From Streptomyces cellostaticus (GTDB lineage Bacteria > Actinomycetota > Actinomycetes > Streptomycetales > Streptomycetaceae), in the NCBI RefSeq assembly GCF_023630175.1, contig NZ_JALLIN010000019.1:62001-126000 (forward strand): a stretch of 64,000 bases of DNA, written 5' to 3'. The translations under genes and the position numbers were made by a program. Positions within the stretch are counted from its first letter, which is position 1. Each line of letters starts with the position of its first letter. This document shows positions 46,249-54,688 of this stretch, piece after piece. The notes beneath the pieces are model-generated. The model had not been told where the DNA came from. It was given only the letters and a program-made list of their open reading frames with translations, and did not search any database.

Positions 46249-46273
46249 ATACCCCCGGTGATCCGATGCATGC
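46249..46273 (-). promoter_or_regulatory. SigB-type promoter, distal
   Basis: Minus strand reads GCAT, 15 nt, GGGTAT: a second match to the same pattern 49 bp further upstream. The rest of the 283-bp gap holds no gene that I can see. Confidence 0.5.
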
Positions 46274-46400
46274 CCGTCCCGGTCCGGCCGGTTTTCGCGC
46301 CGGGGTGAAGCGGCGCGCGGTCCGGCGCCCCGCGATGCACGGCACGGCCCACGTGCCCTGATCGGACGCTCCTGGTGCAGGGACCCCCTAGGCTGAACGG

Positions 46401-46811
46401 GTGACCGACCAGGTGAGCGAAGAGGCCCGTGCCATCCCCCTGCGCCGCGAGCCCCGGCGCCCGGACGCCGGCGGTGCTCGGCCGGCCGGTTCCGGAGCGC
46501 CGGAACCGGTGCCCGCCGAGCCCCTGTGGCGCGATCTGGTCGGGGACGTGCTGCGCCGCGAGCGGCAGGCCCAGGAGCGCACGCTCCGGGACGTCGCCGA
46601 CGCGGCCCGGATCTCCCTGCCCTACCTGTCGGAGATCGAACGCGGCCGCAAGGAGGCCTCCTCCGAGGTCCTCGCGGCCGCCGCCCGCGCCCTCGGGCTG
46701 GGACTCGGTGACCTCCTGTCGCGCACCGGGTCCGAACTGATCCGCCGGACCGGAGCGGCCCCCCGCACCGGAGGCCGGGCTCCGCACGGCGGCCTCTGCC
46801 TGGCGGCCTGA
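46401..46811 (+). CDS. XRE-family regulator (ClgR-like)
   Basis: 136 residues. N-terminal 40 residues are Pro/Ala-rich and disordered. Then an HTH_3 domain with VGDVLRRERQAQERTLRDVADAA split across two helices, PYLSEIERGRKEASSE (recognition helix) and GLGLGDLLS. The pattern resembles ClgR/PopR, which activate Clp protease genes in actinobacteria, but is shorter at the C-terminus. GTG start; TAGGCT 7 nt upstream suggests a leaderless mRNA. Confidence 0.8.
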   Translation: MTDQVSEEARAIPLRREPRRPDAGGARPAGSGAPEPVPAEPLWRDLVGDVLRRERQAQERTLRDVADAARISLPYLSEIERGRKEASSEVLAAAARALGLGLGDLLSRTGSELIRRTGAAPRTGGRAPHGGLCLAA

Positions 46812-46832
46812 CCGGACCCGGCCCGTCCGGTC
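46810..46832. terminator. Short bidirectional hairpin
   Basis: GACCGGAC and GTCCGGTC, an 8-bp perfect stem and 7-nt loop, overlap the stops of the convergent XRE and epoxide hydrolase genes. Confidence 0.5.
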
Positions 46833-48036
46833 ACACGGCCGCGCTGCCGCGCAGTCCCCGGAAGAACGCCCGGACGTCGCCGACGAGCAGGTCCGGTTCC
46901 TCCATGGCCGCGAAGTGCCCGCCCCGGTCGAACTCCGTCCATCGCACGATGTTCTCGGTCCGGTCCGCCTTGTGGCGCAACGGGATCTGGAGTTCGGCCG
47001 GGAACAGGGCAAGCGCGGTGGGCACCGTCGACGGGTCGGCGGGCCGGGCGGCGCGGCCGGTGGCGTGCGCGCGTTCGTAGTAGATGCGGGCGGACGAGCC
47101 GGCCGTACCGGTCAGCCAGTACAGCATCACGTTGGTCAGCAGCCGGTCCCGGTCGACCGCCTCCTCCGGCAGCTCCTTGGAATCGGTCCACTCCCGGAAC
47201 TTCTCCACGATCCAGGCGAGCTGGCCCACGGGGGAGTCCGTCAGCCCGTAGGCGAGGGTGTGCGGGCGCGTGGACTGGAGCACCGCGTATCCCGTGCCCT
47301 CCCGCGACCACTCCTCCCACCCGTTCCACGACCTGAGCGCCCTCTGCCGTTCCTGCGGCGCGAGCGTGCCGAGCTCCTCCTCGGTGGGCCGGGTGGCGGC
47401 CTGGGCGCCGGGCAGCAGGTTGAGGTGGACGCCGGTCACCCGGTCCGGGTGGGCGCGGCCCAGCTCGCGGGAGACGGCCGCGCCCCAGTCGCCGCCCTGC
47501 GCGCCGAACCGCTCGTACCCCAGCCGCCGCATCAGCTCCGCCCAGGCGTCCGCCACCCGCCCCGCCTCCCAGCCCGGCTCCGAGGTGGGCCCGGACAGCC
47601 CGAAACCGGGCAGGCTGGGCACGACGACGTGGAAGGCGTCGGCCGCGTCGCCGCCGTGGGCCACCGGGTCGGCGAGCGGCCCGGCCACGTCCAGGAACTC
47701 CACGACCGAGCCCGGCCAGCCGTGGGTGAGGATCAACGGGGTGGCGTCCGGCTCCGGGGAGCGCAGGTGCGCGAAGTGGATCGTGGCGCCGTCGACGGTG
47801 GTGGTGAACTGCGGCCACTCGTTCAGCCGCGCCTCGGCCGCACGCCAGTCGTACTCGTGCCGCCAGTACCCGGCCAGCTCCCGCAGATAGCCGGGCGGGA
47901 CCCCGTACTCCCACCCGGCGTCCGGCAGTTCCGCGGGCCATCGGGTGCGGTCGAGACGTTCGTGCAGGTCGTCGAGGTCGCTCTGCGGGACCGACAGGTG
48001 GAAGGGCCGGATGTGCCCGACGGATGGGGAGGTCAT
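46831..48036 (-). CDS. Epoxide hydrolase (EHN domain plus alpha/beta hydrolase)
   Basis: 401 residues. N-terminal EHN domain (HIRPFHLSVPQSDLDDL) and an alpha/beta hydrolase core: ILTHGWPGS oxyanion motif, GAQGGDWGA with Asp nucleophile, IYYERAHATG carrying the lid Tyr, and GGHFAAMEEP for the His. Opens epoxides with water through an ester intermediate. Microsomal-type family; typical length. Substrate unknown. Confidence 0.92.
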   Translation of the reverse strand: MTSPSVGHIRPFHLSVPQSDLDDLHERLDRTRWPAELPDAGWEYGVPPGYLRELAGYWRHEYDWRAAEARLNEWPQFTTTVDGATIHFAHLRSPEPDATPLILTHGWPGSVVEFLDVAGPLADPVAHGGDAADAFHVVVPSLPGFGLSGPTSEPGWEAGRVADAWAELMRRLGYERFGAQGGDWGAAVSRELGRAHPDRVTGVHLNLLPGAQAATRPTEEELGTLAPQERQRALRSWNGWEEWSREGTGYAVLQSTRPHTLAYGLTDSPVGQLAWIVEKFREWTDSKELPEEAVDRDRLLTNVMLYWLTGTAGSSARIYYERAHATGRAARPADPSTVPTALALFPAELQIPLRHKADRTENIVRWTEFDRGGHFAAMEEPDLLVGDVRAFFRGLRGSAAV

Positions 48037-48159
48037 GATCGGGATGCTACGCGCGGGCCCCGTTCACCCGCGCGGACCGTTCGCGGCCCCCACCGATGAG
48101 TTCCGGGCGGAGCATCGGTCCTCTCAGGTGAACGCCGTTCCACGCCCCGGGAGGTACTC

Positions 48160-48642
48160 ATGCACACGGACGGATTCATCACGTGTCTCTGGTTCGACGG
48201 TCAGGCCGAGGAGGCGGCGGAGTTCTACGTCTCCGTCTTCAAGAACTCGAGCGTCGGCCGGATCAGCCGCTACCCCGAGGGCAGCCCCGGGCAGGCCGGC
48301 GCGGTGATGGCCGTGGAGTTCACGGCCAACGGGCAGAGGTTCGTCGCCCTGAACGGCGGTCCCCAGTTCACGTTCAACGAGGCGATCTCGTTCCAGGTGC
48401 ACTGCTCCGACCAGCGGGAGATCGACCACTACTGGAGCCGGCTCGTCGAGAACGGCGGCGAGGGCGGCCCCTGCGGCTGGCTCACGGACCGCTACGGAGT
48501 CTCCTGGCAGGTCGTCTACGACCGGCTGGGCGAGATGGTCTCCGCCCCGGAGCCGGAGAGGGCCGAGCGGGTCACCCGCGCCATGATGAGCATGGGCAGG
48601 CTGGACGTCGCCGCGCTGGACGCGGCGTACGAGGGGCGGTAG
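48160..48642 (+). CDS. PhnB-like VOC protein
   Basis: 160 residues. The family pattern FITCLWFDGQAEEAAEFY at the start, FTANGQRFVALNGGP in the centre, and CGWLTDRYGVSWQVV near residue 110. Proteins of this group (3-dmu-9_3-mt type) are VOC fold proteins without assigned activity. ATG behind GGGAGG. Confidence 0.88.
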   Translation: MHTDGFITCLWFDGQAEEAAEFYVSVFKNSSVGRISRYPEGSPGQAGAVMAVEFTANGQRFVALNGGPQFTFNEAISFQVHCSDQREIDHYWSRLVENGGEGGPCGWLTDRYGVSWQVVYDRLGEMVSAPEPERAERVTRAMMSMGRLDVAALDAAYEGR

Positions 48643-48653
48643 CGCCGTCGGTG

Positions 48654-48685
48654 TCCCGCGCCCGGCGCGCGCGCCGGGCGCGGGA
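48654..48685 (+). terminator. Terminator after the PhnB-like gene
   Basis: A perfect 32-bp palindrome (two 16-bp arms beginning TCCCGCGCCC) 11 bp past the stop. Confidence 0.82.
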
Positions 48686-48747
48686 TGACTAGCGTTCTGT
48701 GCGGGGGCGGACCGACGCGGATCAGCCGAGCGGAGAGGGCCGCGACC

Positions 48748-49542
48748 ATGGCCGTGCAACCTGAGGGAACGCCCTGCTGGGCCGACGCGATGTTCGGCGA
48801 CCTCGAGGCCGCCAAGAACTTCTACGGCGAGGTCCTCGGCTGGACCTTCGGCGAGTCGTCGTCGGAGTACGGCAACTACACCCAGGCCTACGCCGACGAC
48901 CAGGCGGTGGCCGCCGTGGTGCCGCCCATGCCCGGCCAGGAGGGCCAGTCGCAGTGGTGCCTGTACTTCGCCTCGCCGGACGCCGCCGCCACCGCGGAGC
49001 GGATCCGGGACAACGGCGGCGAGGTGCTGATGGAGCCGATGCGGATCGGTGAGTTCGGCACCATGTGCCTCGCCCGCGAACCCGCCGGCGCCGTCTTCGG
49101 CGTGTGGCAGGCCGGCAGCCACGAGGGCTTCGACGCCACGGCGGTGCCCGGTGCCTACTGCTGGGCCGAGGTCTTCACCCGCGACCCCGAGCGCACGGAC
49201 GACTTCCTGACCGCGGTCTTCCCGTACCGGGCGAAGCGGATCGCGGACGACGCGATCGACTTCCGCATGTTCGACATCGGTGAGGACACCGTCCTCGGCC
49301 GGATGCGGATGACCGACGACTTCCCGCCGGAGGTGCCGTCGTACATCAACGTCTACTGGACCGTCGACGACTGCGACGCGGCCGTGGCCCGGGCGTCCGG
49401 GCTCGGCGCCGTCCTGCACTTCGGGCCCATGACCAGCCCCTTCGGCCGGTTCGCGGCACTCAGCGATCCGCAGGGCGCCAACTTCTCGGTGATCGACGTC
49501 AAGACAACCGAGGGCGAGATGCCGCAGATCACCGAGGACTGA
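48748..49542 (+). CDS. Two-domain VOC protein
   Basis: 264 residues from the ATG at 48748 (GGAGAGGGC upstream). Two VOC modules: residues 8-120 (PCWADAMFGDLEAAKNFYG to AVFGVWQAG) and residues 135-255 (YCWAEVFTRDPERTDDF to ANFSVIDV). This arrangement is frequent in Streptomyces and includes hydroxylase-like and lyase-like proteins of unknown activity. Confidence 0.86.
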   Translation: MAVQPEGTPCWADAMFGDLEAAKNFYGEVLGWTFGESSSEYGNYTQAYADDQAVAAVVPPMPGQEGQSQWCLYFASPDAAATAERIRDNGGEVLMEPMRIGEFGTMCLAREPAGAVFGVWQAGSHEGFDATAVPGAYCWAEVFTRDPERTDDFLTAVFPYRAKRIADDAIDFRMFDIGEDTVLGRMRMTDDFPPEVPSYINVYWTVDDCDAAVARASGLGAVLHFGPMTSPFGRFAALSDPQGANFSVIDVKTTEGEMPQITED

Positions 49543-49600
49543 CCCGCCGCCGGGAGGCACCGGGTCCGGCGGCCGCCGCCGCCGTGGCATGATCGGCCGT

Positions 49601-50293
49601 ATGCGTGAACGTGTGGTGGCCGCGTGCGACGGGGCTTCGAAGGGAAACCCGGGACCGGCCGGATGGGCGTGGGTGGTCTCCGACGACGAGCGGACCGCGG
49701 CCCGGTGGGAGTCCGGCCCGCTCGGCCGGGCCACCAACAACGTCGCCGAGCTGACCGCTCTGGAGCGGCTGCTCGCCTCCGTCGACCCGGACGTGCCGCT
49801 GGAGGTCCGGATGGACTCCCAGTACGCGATGAAGGCGGTCACCACCTGGCTGCCCGGCTGGAAGCGCAACGGCTGGAAGACCTCGGCCGGCAAGCCGGTC
49901 GCCAACCAGGACCTCGTGGTGCGCATCGACGCGCTGCTCGACGGCCGGTCGGTCGAGTTCCGCCACGTCGCCGCCCACCAGGTGGACGGCGACCCGCTGA
50001 ACGACTTCGCCGACCGCGCCGCCAGTCAGGCCGCCACCGTCCAGGAGGCCGCCGGCAGCGCGCTCGGCTCCCCGGAGCCCCCGCCCTCCCCCGACACGCC
50101 GGTGGCCGGTGCGGCGCGCAGGAAGGCACCGCGCCGCACCGGCGGCGGAGCGGCGGCCCGCTCCTCCTCCCGCACCATCAAGGCGAAGTTCCCCGGCCGC
50201 TGCCTGTGCGGCCGCTCCTACGCGGCCGGTGAGTCCATCGCCAAGAACGCGCAGGGCTGGGGCCACCCGGAGTGCCGCACCGCGGACGCCTGA
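49601..50293 (+). CDS. RNase HI with C-terminal zinc-finger-like tail
   Basis: About 230 residues (ATG at 49601; ATG at 49589 also possible). RNase HI domain, residues 1-145: ACDGASKGNPGPAG (Asp), NNVAELTAL (Glu), VRMDSQYA (Asp), RHVAAHQ and DFADRAAS (Asp), all catalytic residues present. A basic linker (RRKAPRRTGG) leads to CLCGRSYAAGESI and GWGHPEC, a CxC-x21-HxxC group that could hold zinc and bind nucleic acid. It cleaves RNA in RNA:DNA hybrids. The tail is not typical of the E. coli enzyme. Confidence 0.88.
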   Translation: MRERVVAACDGASKGNPGPAGWAWVVSDDERTAARWESGPLGRATNNVAELTALERLLASVDPDVPLEVRMDSQYAMKAVTTWLPGWKRNGWKTSAGKPVANQDLVVRIDALLDGRSVEFRHVAAHQVDGDPLNDFADRAASQAATVQEAAGSALGSPEPPPSPDTPVAGAARRKAPRRTGGGAAARSSSRTIKAKFPGRCLCGRSYAAGESIAKNAQGWGHPECRTADA

Positions 50294-50323
50294 GCGGCCG
50301 GGCCCCGCGGCCCCTGCCGGGCG

Positions 50324-51145
50324 TCAGCGGTCGAACGTGTAGAACCGCGTGTGGTCCAGCAGGTCGGCCGGACGCACGTCGTTCCAGGGCTTCATCGGCT
50401 CGTTCAGATCGACGACGTCCGGCGTCCCGCCCGCCGGCACGTACCCCGAGTCCGGGTGCCGGCGCTGCCACTCGGCCCACAGCTTGTCGACATAGGCGTG
50501 GTGCAGCCAGAACACGGGGTCGTTGGGGGAGACACCGGTGGCCATCTGGCCGCCGACCCAGACGTGCACCCGGTTGTGCAGGTTCACCCCGCGCCAGCCC
50601 TCCAGGTGGTTGCGGAAGCCGTCGGAGGCACTGTTGAACGGCGCCATGTCGTACACCGGCATCGTCAGCACCGACTCGACCTCGGCGGGTGTGGGCAGTT
50701 CGCGCACGCCGGTGCCCAGCGAGCGCCGCAGGAACGAACGGCCGTCCACCCGGACGCCGATCGTCCAGTCGCCGGTGGTGGCGGCGAACGGGCCGTCCAT
50801 CACCCGGCCGTCCGAGGCGCGGCCGGTACCGCCCAGGAAGTCCGGCGCCCACAGGGAGGCGCGCACCGTGCGATCCCTGCTCCAGTCCCAGTAGGGCAGG
50901 GCCACCGAGGGGTCGACCGCCTGCAGCGCCCGCTCGAATTCCAGCAGGAAGCGGCGGTGCCAGGGCAGGAAGGACGGGGAGCGGTGGCCGGTCCGCTCAC
51001 CGGTGTCGGTGTCGGACATGATGAAGCCGTTGTGCGTGCGGACGAACTCGTCGTAGCGCCCGCTGCGCTTGAGTTCGAGGACGGCGCCGGTGAACCGGCG
51101 CTTCTCGCCGGCGGTCAGATCGGCCTGGTTCTTGCGTACGGTCAT
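50324..51145 (-). CDS. melC2: Tyrosinase MelC2
   Basis: 273 residues, normal Streptomyces length. Type 3 dicopper site: CuA His38, His54 (RTGHRSP) and His63 (LPWHRRF); CuB in LHNRVHVWVGG and WLHHAYVDKLW. No signal peptide; export and copper loading depend on MelC1. Oxidises tyrosine to dopa and dopaquinone for melanin. Downstream of melC1 by 36 bp, same operon. Confidence 0.96.
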   Translation of the reverse strand: MTVRKNQADLTAGEKRRFTGAVLELKRSGRYDEFVRTHNGFIMSDTDTGERTGHRSPSFLPWHRRFLLEFERALQAVDPSVALPYWDWSRDRTVRASLWAPDFLGGTGRASDGRVMDGPFAATTGDWTIGVRVDGRSFLRRSLGTGVRELPTPAEVESVLTMPVYDMAPFNSASDGFRNHLEGWRGVNLHNRVHVWVGGQMATGVSPNDPVFWLHHAYVDKLWAEWQRRHPDSGYVPAGGTPDVVDLNEPMKPWNDVRPADLLDHTRFYTFDR

Positions 51146-51181
51146 GTGCGTGGCGCTCCGAAGAAGTCCTGGTGGGGGCGG

Positions 51182-51556
51182 TCAGTTGGCGGGGAACGGC
51201 AGCAGTTCCGCGCCCTGCAGTTCGTCCACCGCGGCACGGGCGGCGGCGCGCGGGGTGGGCACCGGGTCGTAGTGGCTGACCACGCTGATCCAGGTCCCGT
51301 CGGCGTTGCGCATCACGTGCAGCTCGACGCCGTCGACGAACACCGCGTAACCGCCGCCGTGTTCGTGGTGACGGCCGCCGCCGTCCGACGGACGGCCCTG
51401 TATCCGGCGGCCCTTGTAGACCTCGTCGAAGGAGTCCGGTGCGCCGTGGTGGTGTTCGGCGGCCGGTGCGGCGGGCGCGAGGAGTGTGGCCGCCGAGGCG
51501 GTGGCGGCGAGAGCGGCCGCCGTGGTCATCGCGCGGCGCCGGGTGAGTTCGGGCAT
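51182..51556 (-). CDS. melC1: Tyrosinase cofactor MelC1
   Basis: 124 residues; start 51556 with AGGAGG 8 nt upstream. Twin-arginine-type signal ([17 protein letters not shown]). The mature part is His-rich ([21 protein letters not shown]) with the caddie strand [18 protein letters not shown]. It delivers copper to MelC2 and carries it out of the cell through Tat. Confidence 0.95.
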   Translation of the reverse strand: MPELTRRRAMTTAAALAATASAATLLAPAAPAAEHHHGAPDSFDEVYKGRRIQGRPSDGGGRHHEHGGGYAVFVDGVELHVMRNADGTWISVVSHYDPVPTPRAAARAAVDELQGAELLPFPAN

Positions 51557-51897
51557 GCGGGTCCTCCTGCGGGGGAGCGAGTGGTGACTCCGCATGCCTA
51601 TCGGGCTCCCGGGGAGAGGGAGAAATCATCCGGAACCGGTTGGCTACGATCCGGACAATTGCCCACATGACGTGCAAGTTTGAACCAAGATGATCTTGCC
51701 GTGACGACCGTCCGAGTCGCGGCGGAACGGGAAATTCCTTGCGGGCGTGGACGGGGGCGCGGTCATCCTTCCCGCCGGTGGGCCGTCCGAGTGGCCCCGG
51801 TCACCGCGCCAGACTGGCGCGATCGGCGAGCCGTCCCGCGCTCACCCTGCTGCTACCCTGCGAAGTCATTCGAGTACTTTGAGTAACTGTCAGGGGT
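51557..51897. promoter_or_regulatory. Divergent intergenic region between melC and a monooxygenase
   Basis: 341 bp without a credible gene. It must hold the melC promoter and the promoter of the flavin monooxygenase. CGCGCCA-GAC-TGGCGCG at 51805-51821 is a perfect 7-bp dyad, 77 bp before the monooxygenase. Nearer the gene, GAGTACTTTGAGTAACT (51874-51890) has two GAGTA copies 9 bp apart, a possible regulator or -10 region. Confidence 0.4.
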
Positions 51898-53115
51898 GTG
51901 CGCGTGAAGGTCGTCTGTGTCGGAGGCGGGCCCGCCGGCCTGTACCTCGCCATCCTGCTCAAGCGGCAGCACCCGTCCCACGACGTCACCGTCCACGAAC
52001 GCGACCCCGAGGGCTCGACCTACGGCTGGGGCGTCACCTACTGGCGCGGACTGCTCGACCGGCTGCACGCCCACGACCCCGAGTCCGCCCGCGCGATCGA
52101 GGAGAGCTCGGTGCGCTGGAACCGGGGCGTGGCGCACATCCGCGGCCAGGTGGCCCGGCAGCCCGGCGACGAGGGCCACGGCATCGGGCGCCACCGCCTG
52201 CTCGAGATCCTCGCCGGACGCGCCCGCTCCCTCGGTGTGCGACTGGAGTTCGCCAGCGAGGTCCCGGCGGCCGCCCTGCCGGAGGCCGACCTGGTCGTGG
52301 CGGCCGACGGAGTCAACAGCGCCCTGCGCACCCGGCGCGCCGGCCACTTCGGCACCCGGCTGGAAGAGGGCCGCAACCGCTACGCCTGGCTCGGCACCAC
52401 CAAGGTCTTCGACGCCTTCACCTTCGCCTTCGTGGAGAGCGGGCACGGCTGGATCTGGGCCTACGGCTACCCCTACGGCGACGGTCACAGCACCTGTGTC
52501 GTGGAGTGCGCCCCGGACACCCTCGGCGGTCTCGGTCTGGACCGGGCGGACCGGGGGGAGGGGCTCGCGCTGCTGGAGCGGCTCTTCGCCGGCGTGCTCG
52601 ACGGCCACCCCCTCGTCGACCGTTCCCCGGCGGGCGGCGGCGCGCCGTGGCCGGCCTTCCGCACCCTGACCAACCGCACCTGGCGCCACGGCAACCTCGT
52701 CCTGCTCGGCGACGCCGCCCACACCACCCACTACTCCATCGGCGCGGGTACCACCCTCGCGCTGGAGGACGCCATGTGCCTCGCCGGCTCCCTGCGCCGG
52801 CACACCTGCCTGTCCGAGGCGCTGGACGCCTACGAACGGCGGCGCCGGTCCGAACTGCTCTCGGCGCAGAGCGCGGCCCGCTACAGCGCCCGGTGGTACG
52901 AGAACCTGCCGCGCTACGCCGAGCTGCCCGCGCACCGGATGTTCGCCCTGCTCGGCCAGCGCCACTCCCCGCTGCTGCCGCACGTCCCGCCGCAGCTCTA
53001 CTACGGCATCGACAAGGCGGCCGGCCGGCTGGAGGTGCTGCGCAGGCTGAAGCGCTGGCTGGGTCCCCGTGCGGCCCGTGCCCTGCACTCCAGGGCGGCG
53101 GGCGGCCGGCGCTGA
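51898..53115 (+). CDS. FAD-dependent monooxygenase (VioD/anthraniloyl-CoA hydroxylase-like)
   Basis: 405 residues, GTG start. N-terminal FAD Rossmann motif VCVGGGPAGLYLAILL; a second motif in VAADGVN; and LLGDAAHTTHYSIGAGTTL, the GD motif with the HxSIGxGT pattern that marks the group including VioD and salicylyl- or anthraniloyl-CoA monooxygenases rather than the PHBH core. Aromatic hydroxylation with NAD(P)H and O2 is expected. No CoA-side domain, so a small aromatic or amino-acid-derived substrate is likely. Stands upstream of an MFS-TetR operon. Confidence 0.85.
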   Translation: MRVKVVCVGGGPAGLYLAILLKRQHPSHDVTVHERDPEGSTYGWGVTYWRGLLDRLHAHDPESARAIEESSVRWNRGVAHIRGQVARQPGDEGHGIGRHRLLEILAGRARSLGVRLEFASEVPAAALPEADLVVAADGVNSALRTRRAGHFGTRLEEGRNRYAWLGTTKVFDAFTFAFVESGHGWIWAYGYPYGDGHSTCVVECAPDTLGGLGLDRADRGEGLALLERLFAGVLDGHPLVDRSPAGGGAPWPAFRTLTNRTWRHGNLVLLGDAAHTTHYSIGAGTTLALEDAMCLAGSLRRHTCLSEALDAYERRRRSELLSAQSAARYSARWYENLPRYAELPAHRMFALLGQRHSPLLPHVPPQLYYGIDKAAGRLEVLRRLKRWLGPRAARALHSRAAGGRR

Positions 53116-53127
53116 TCCGGAGGCGTT

Positions 53128-53145
53128 GGTGAATGGCTATTCACC
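53128..53145. promoter_or_regulatory. TetR-type operator, copy 1
   Basis: GGTGAATGGCTATTCACC: perfect 7-bp arms with a 4-nt centre. It lies 53 bp before the MFS gene and pairs with a second copy 24 bp downstream. Confidence 0.75.
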
Positions 53146-53151
53146 CGATAT

Positions 53152-53169
53152 GGTGAATTGTTGTTCACC
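53152..53169. promoter_or_regulatory. TetR-type operator, copy 2
   Basis: GGTGAATTGTTGTTCACC: 6-bp perfect outer arms shared with copy 1. The TetR gene is in the operon behind it, so autorepression is likely. Confidence 0.75.
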
Positions 53170-53197
53170 GACGTTCTCACGCGCCGCAGGAGTGCCG

Positions 53198-54688
53198 ATG
53201 GACCAGTCAGCGCCGACGTCCCAGCCCGGCACGGACGCCGCGCCGCCCCGCCTGCGGGACCGGCTCACCATCCCCGTGCTGGCCTCGGGCGGCATCCTCA
53301 TGGCCGTCATGCAGACGGTCGTCGTCCCCCTGCTGCCGGACCTGCCACGGCTCACCGGGGCGTCGGCGGCCGCCGTCTCCTGGACGGTCACCGCGACCCT
53401 GCTCTCCGGAGCGGTGCTCACCCCCGTGCTCGGCCGGGCCGGCGACATGTACGGCAAACGGCGGGTGCTCATCACCGCCCTCGCCCTGATGACGGCCGGC
53501 TCCGTCATGTGCGCCCTGTCCTCCGACATCCGCGTGCTCATCGCGGCCCGCGCGCTCCAGGGCGCCGCCGCCTCCGTGGTCCCGCTGTCCATCAGCATCC
53601 TGCGCGACGAACTGCCGCCGGAGCGCCGCGGCTCGGCCGTGGCACTGATGAGCTCCACGGTCGGCATCGGCGCCGCGCTCGGCCTGCCGCTGGCCGCGCT
53701 GGTGGTGCAGTACGCCGACTGGCACACCATGTTCTGGCTGACCAGCGCCCTCGGCGCGCTCGGCGTGACGGCGACCTGGTGGGCCGTCAGGGAGTCACCG
53801 GTGCGCGAGCCGGGCCGCTTCGACGTCCTCGGCGCGCTGGGCCTGGCCGCCGGCCTGGTGAGCCTGCTGCTGGGTGTGTCGCAGGGCGGCCAGTGGGGCT
53901 GGGGCAGCCCCCGCGTCCTCGGACTCTTCCTCGCCGCCGCCGCGGTCCTCGTCCTGTGGTGGTGGCACCAGTTGCGCACCGGACGGCCGCTGGTGGACCT
54001 GCGCCTGGTCACCCGGCCCAGGGTGGGTCTGTCCCACGTGGCGGCTCTGCTGACCGGATTCGCCTTCTACGCCAACTCACTGGTGACCGCGCAGCTCGTG
54101 CAGGCGCCGAAGGCCACCGGGTACGGCCTCGGCCTGTCGATCGTCGCCACCGGTCTGTGCCTGCTGCCCGGCGGCGTCACCATGCTGCTCTTCTCGCCGC
54201 TGTCCGCCCGCATCTCGGCCGCCCGCGGACCGCGCGTCACCCTCGCCCTCGGTGCCGCCGTCATCGCCTGCGGCTACGCCCTGCGCATCGCCGACAGCCG
54301 CGACCTGTGGATGATCATCCTCGGCGCCACGGTGGTGGCGACCGGCACCACCCTCGCCTACTCGGCGCTGCCGACCCTCATCCTGCGTGCCGTGCCCGCC
54401 GCCCAGACGGCCTCCGCCAACGGCGTCAACGTCCTGATGCGCACCATCGGCCAGGCCACCTCCAGCGCCGCCGTCGCCGCCGTCCTCGTCCACCACACCG
54501 GCATCGTCGACGGTCTTCCGGTGCCCACCCTGCACGGCTATCTGCTGGCGTTCGCGATGGCCGGCTCCGTCGCCCTGGTCGCCTGCGCCGCGGCCCTGTC
54601 CATACCCGGCGACGGGCCCCGGAGCGGCACCCGGCGCGCTCGTGGCGCCACCCGGGCCGCCCGCGACGGGGCGATGGAGGGAGCATGA
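53198..54688 (+). CDS. MFS efflux transporter (DHA2-type, 14 helices)
   Basis: 496 residues. ATG at 53198 with GCAGGAG upstream. About 14 hydrophobic helices; signature loop GRAGDMYGKRRVLITAL, then LQGAAASVVPLSISILRDE (antiporter motif C region). Drug:H+ antiporter family DHA2. Co-translated with its regulator (ATGA), the usual layout of a self-resistance or multidrug exporter induced by its substrate. Confidence 0.92.
   Translation: MDQSAPTSQPGTDAAPPRLRDRLTIPVLASGGILMAVMQTVVVPLLPDLPRLTGASAAAVSWTVTATLLSGAVLTPVLGRAGDMYGKRRVLITALALMTAGSVMCALSSDIRVLIAARALQGAAASVVPLSISILRDELPPERRGSAVALMSSTVGIGAALGLPLAALVVQYADWHTMFWLTSALGALGVTATWWAVRESPVREPGRFDVLGALGLAAGLVSLLLGVSQGGQWGWGSPRVLGLFLAAAAVLVLWWWHQLRTGRPLVDLRLVTRPRVGLSHVAALLTGFAFYANSLVTAQLVQAPKATGYGLGLSIVATGLCLLPGGVTMLLFSPLSARISAARGPRVTLALGAAVIACGYALRIADSRDLWMIILGATVVATGTTLAYSALPTLILRAVPAAQTASANGVNVLMRTIGQATSSAAVAAVLVHHTGIVDGLPVPTLHGYLLAFAMAGSVALVACAAALSIPGDGPRSGTRRARGATRAARDGAMEGA

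Noticed and set aside
51680..51886. Small open frame between melC1 and the monooxygenase
   Set aside because: Low complexity Arg/Gly protein without ribosome site; it covers the regulatory region.
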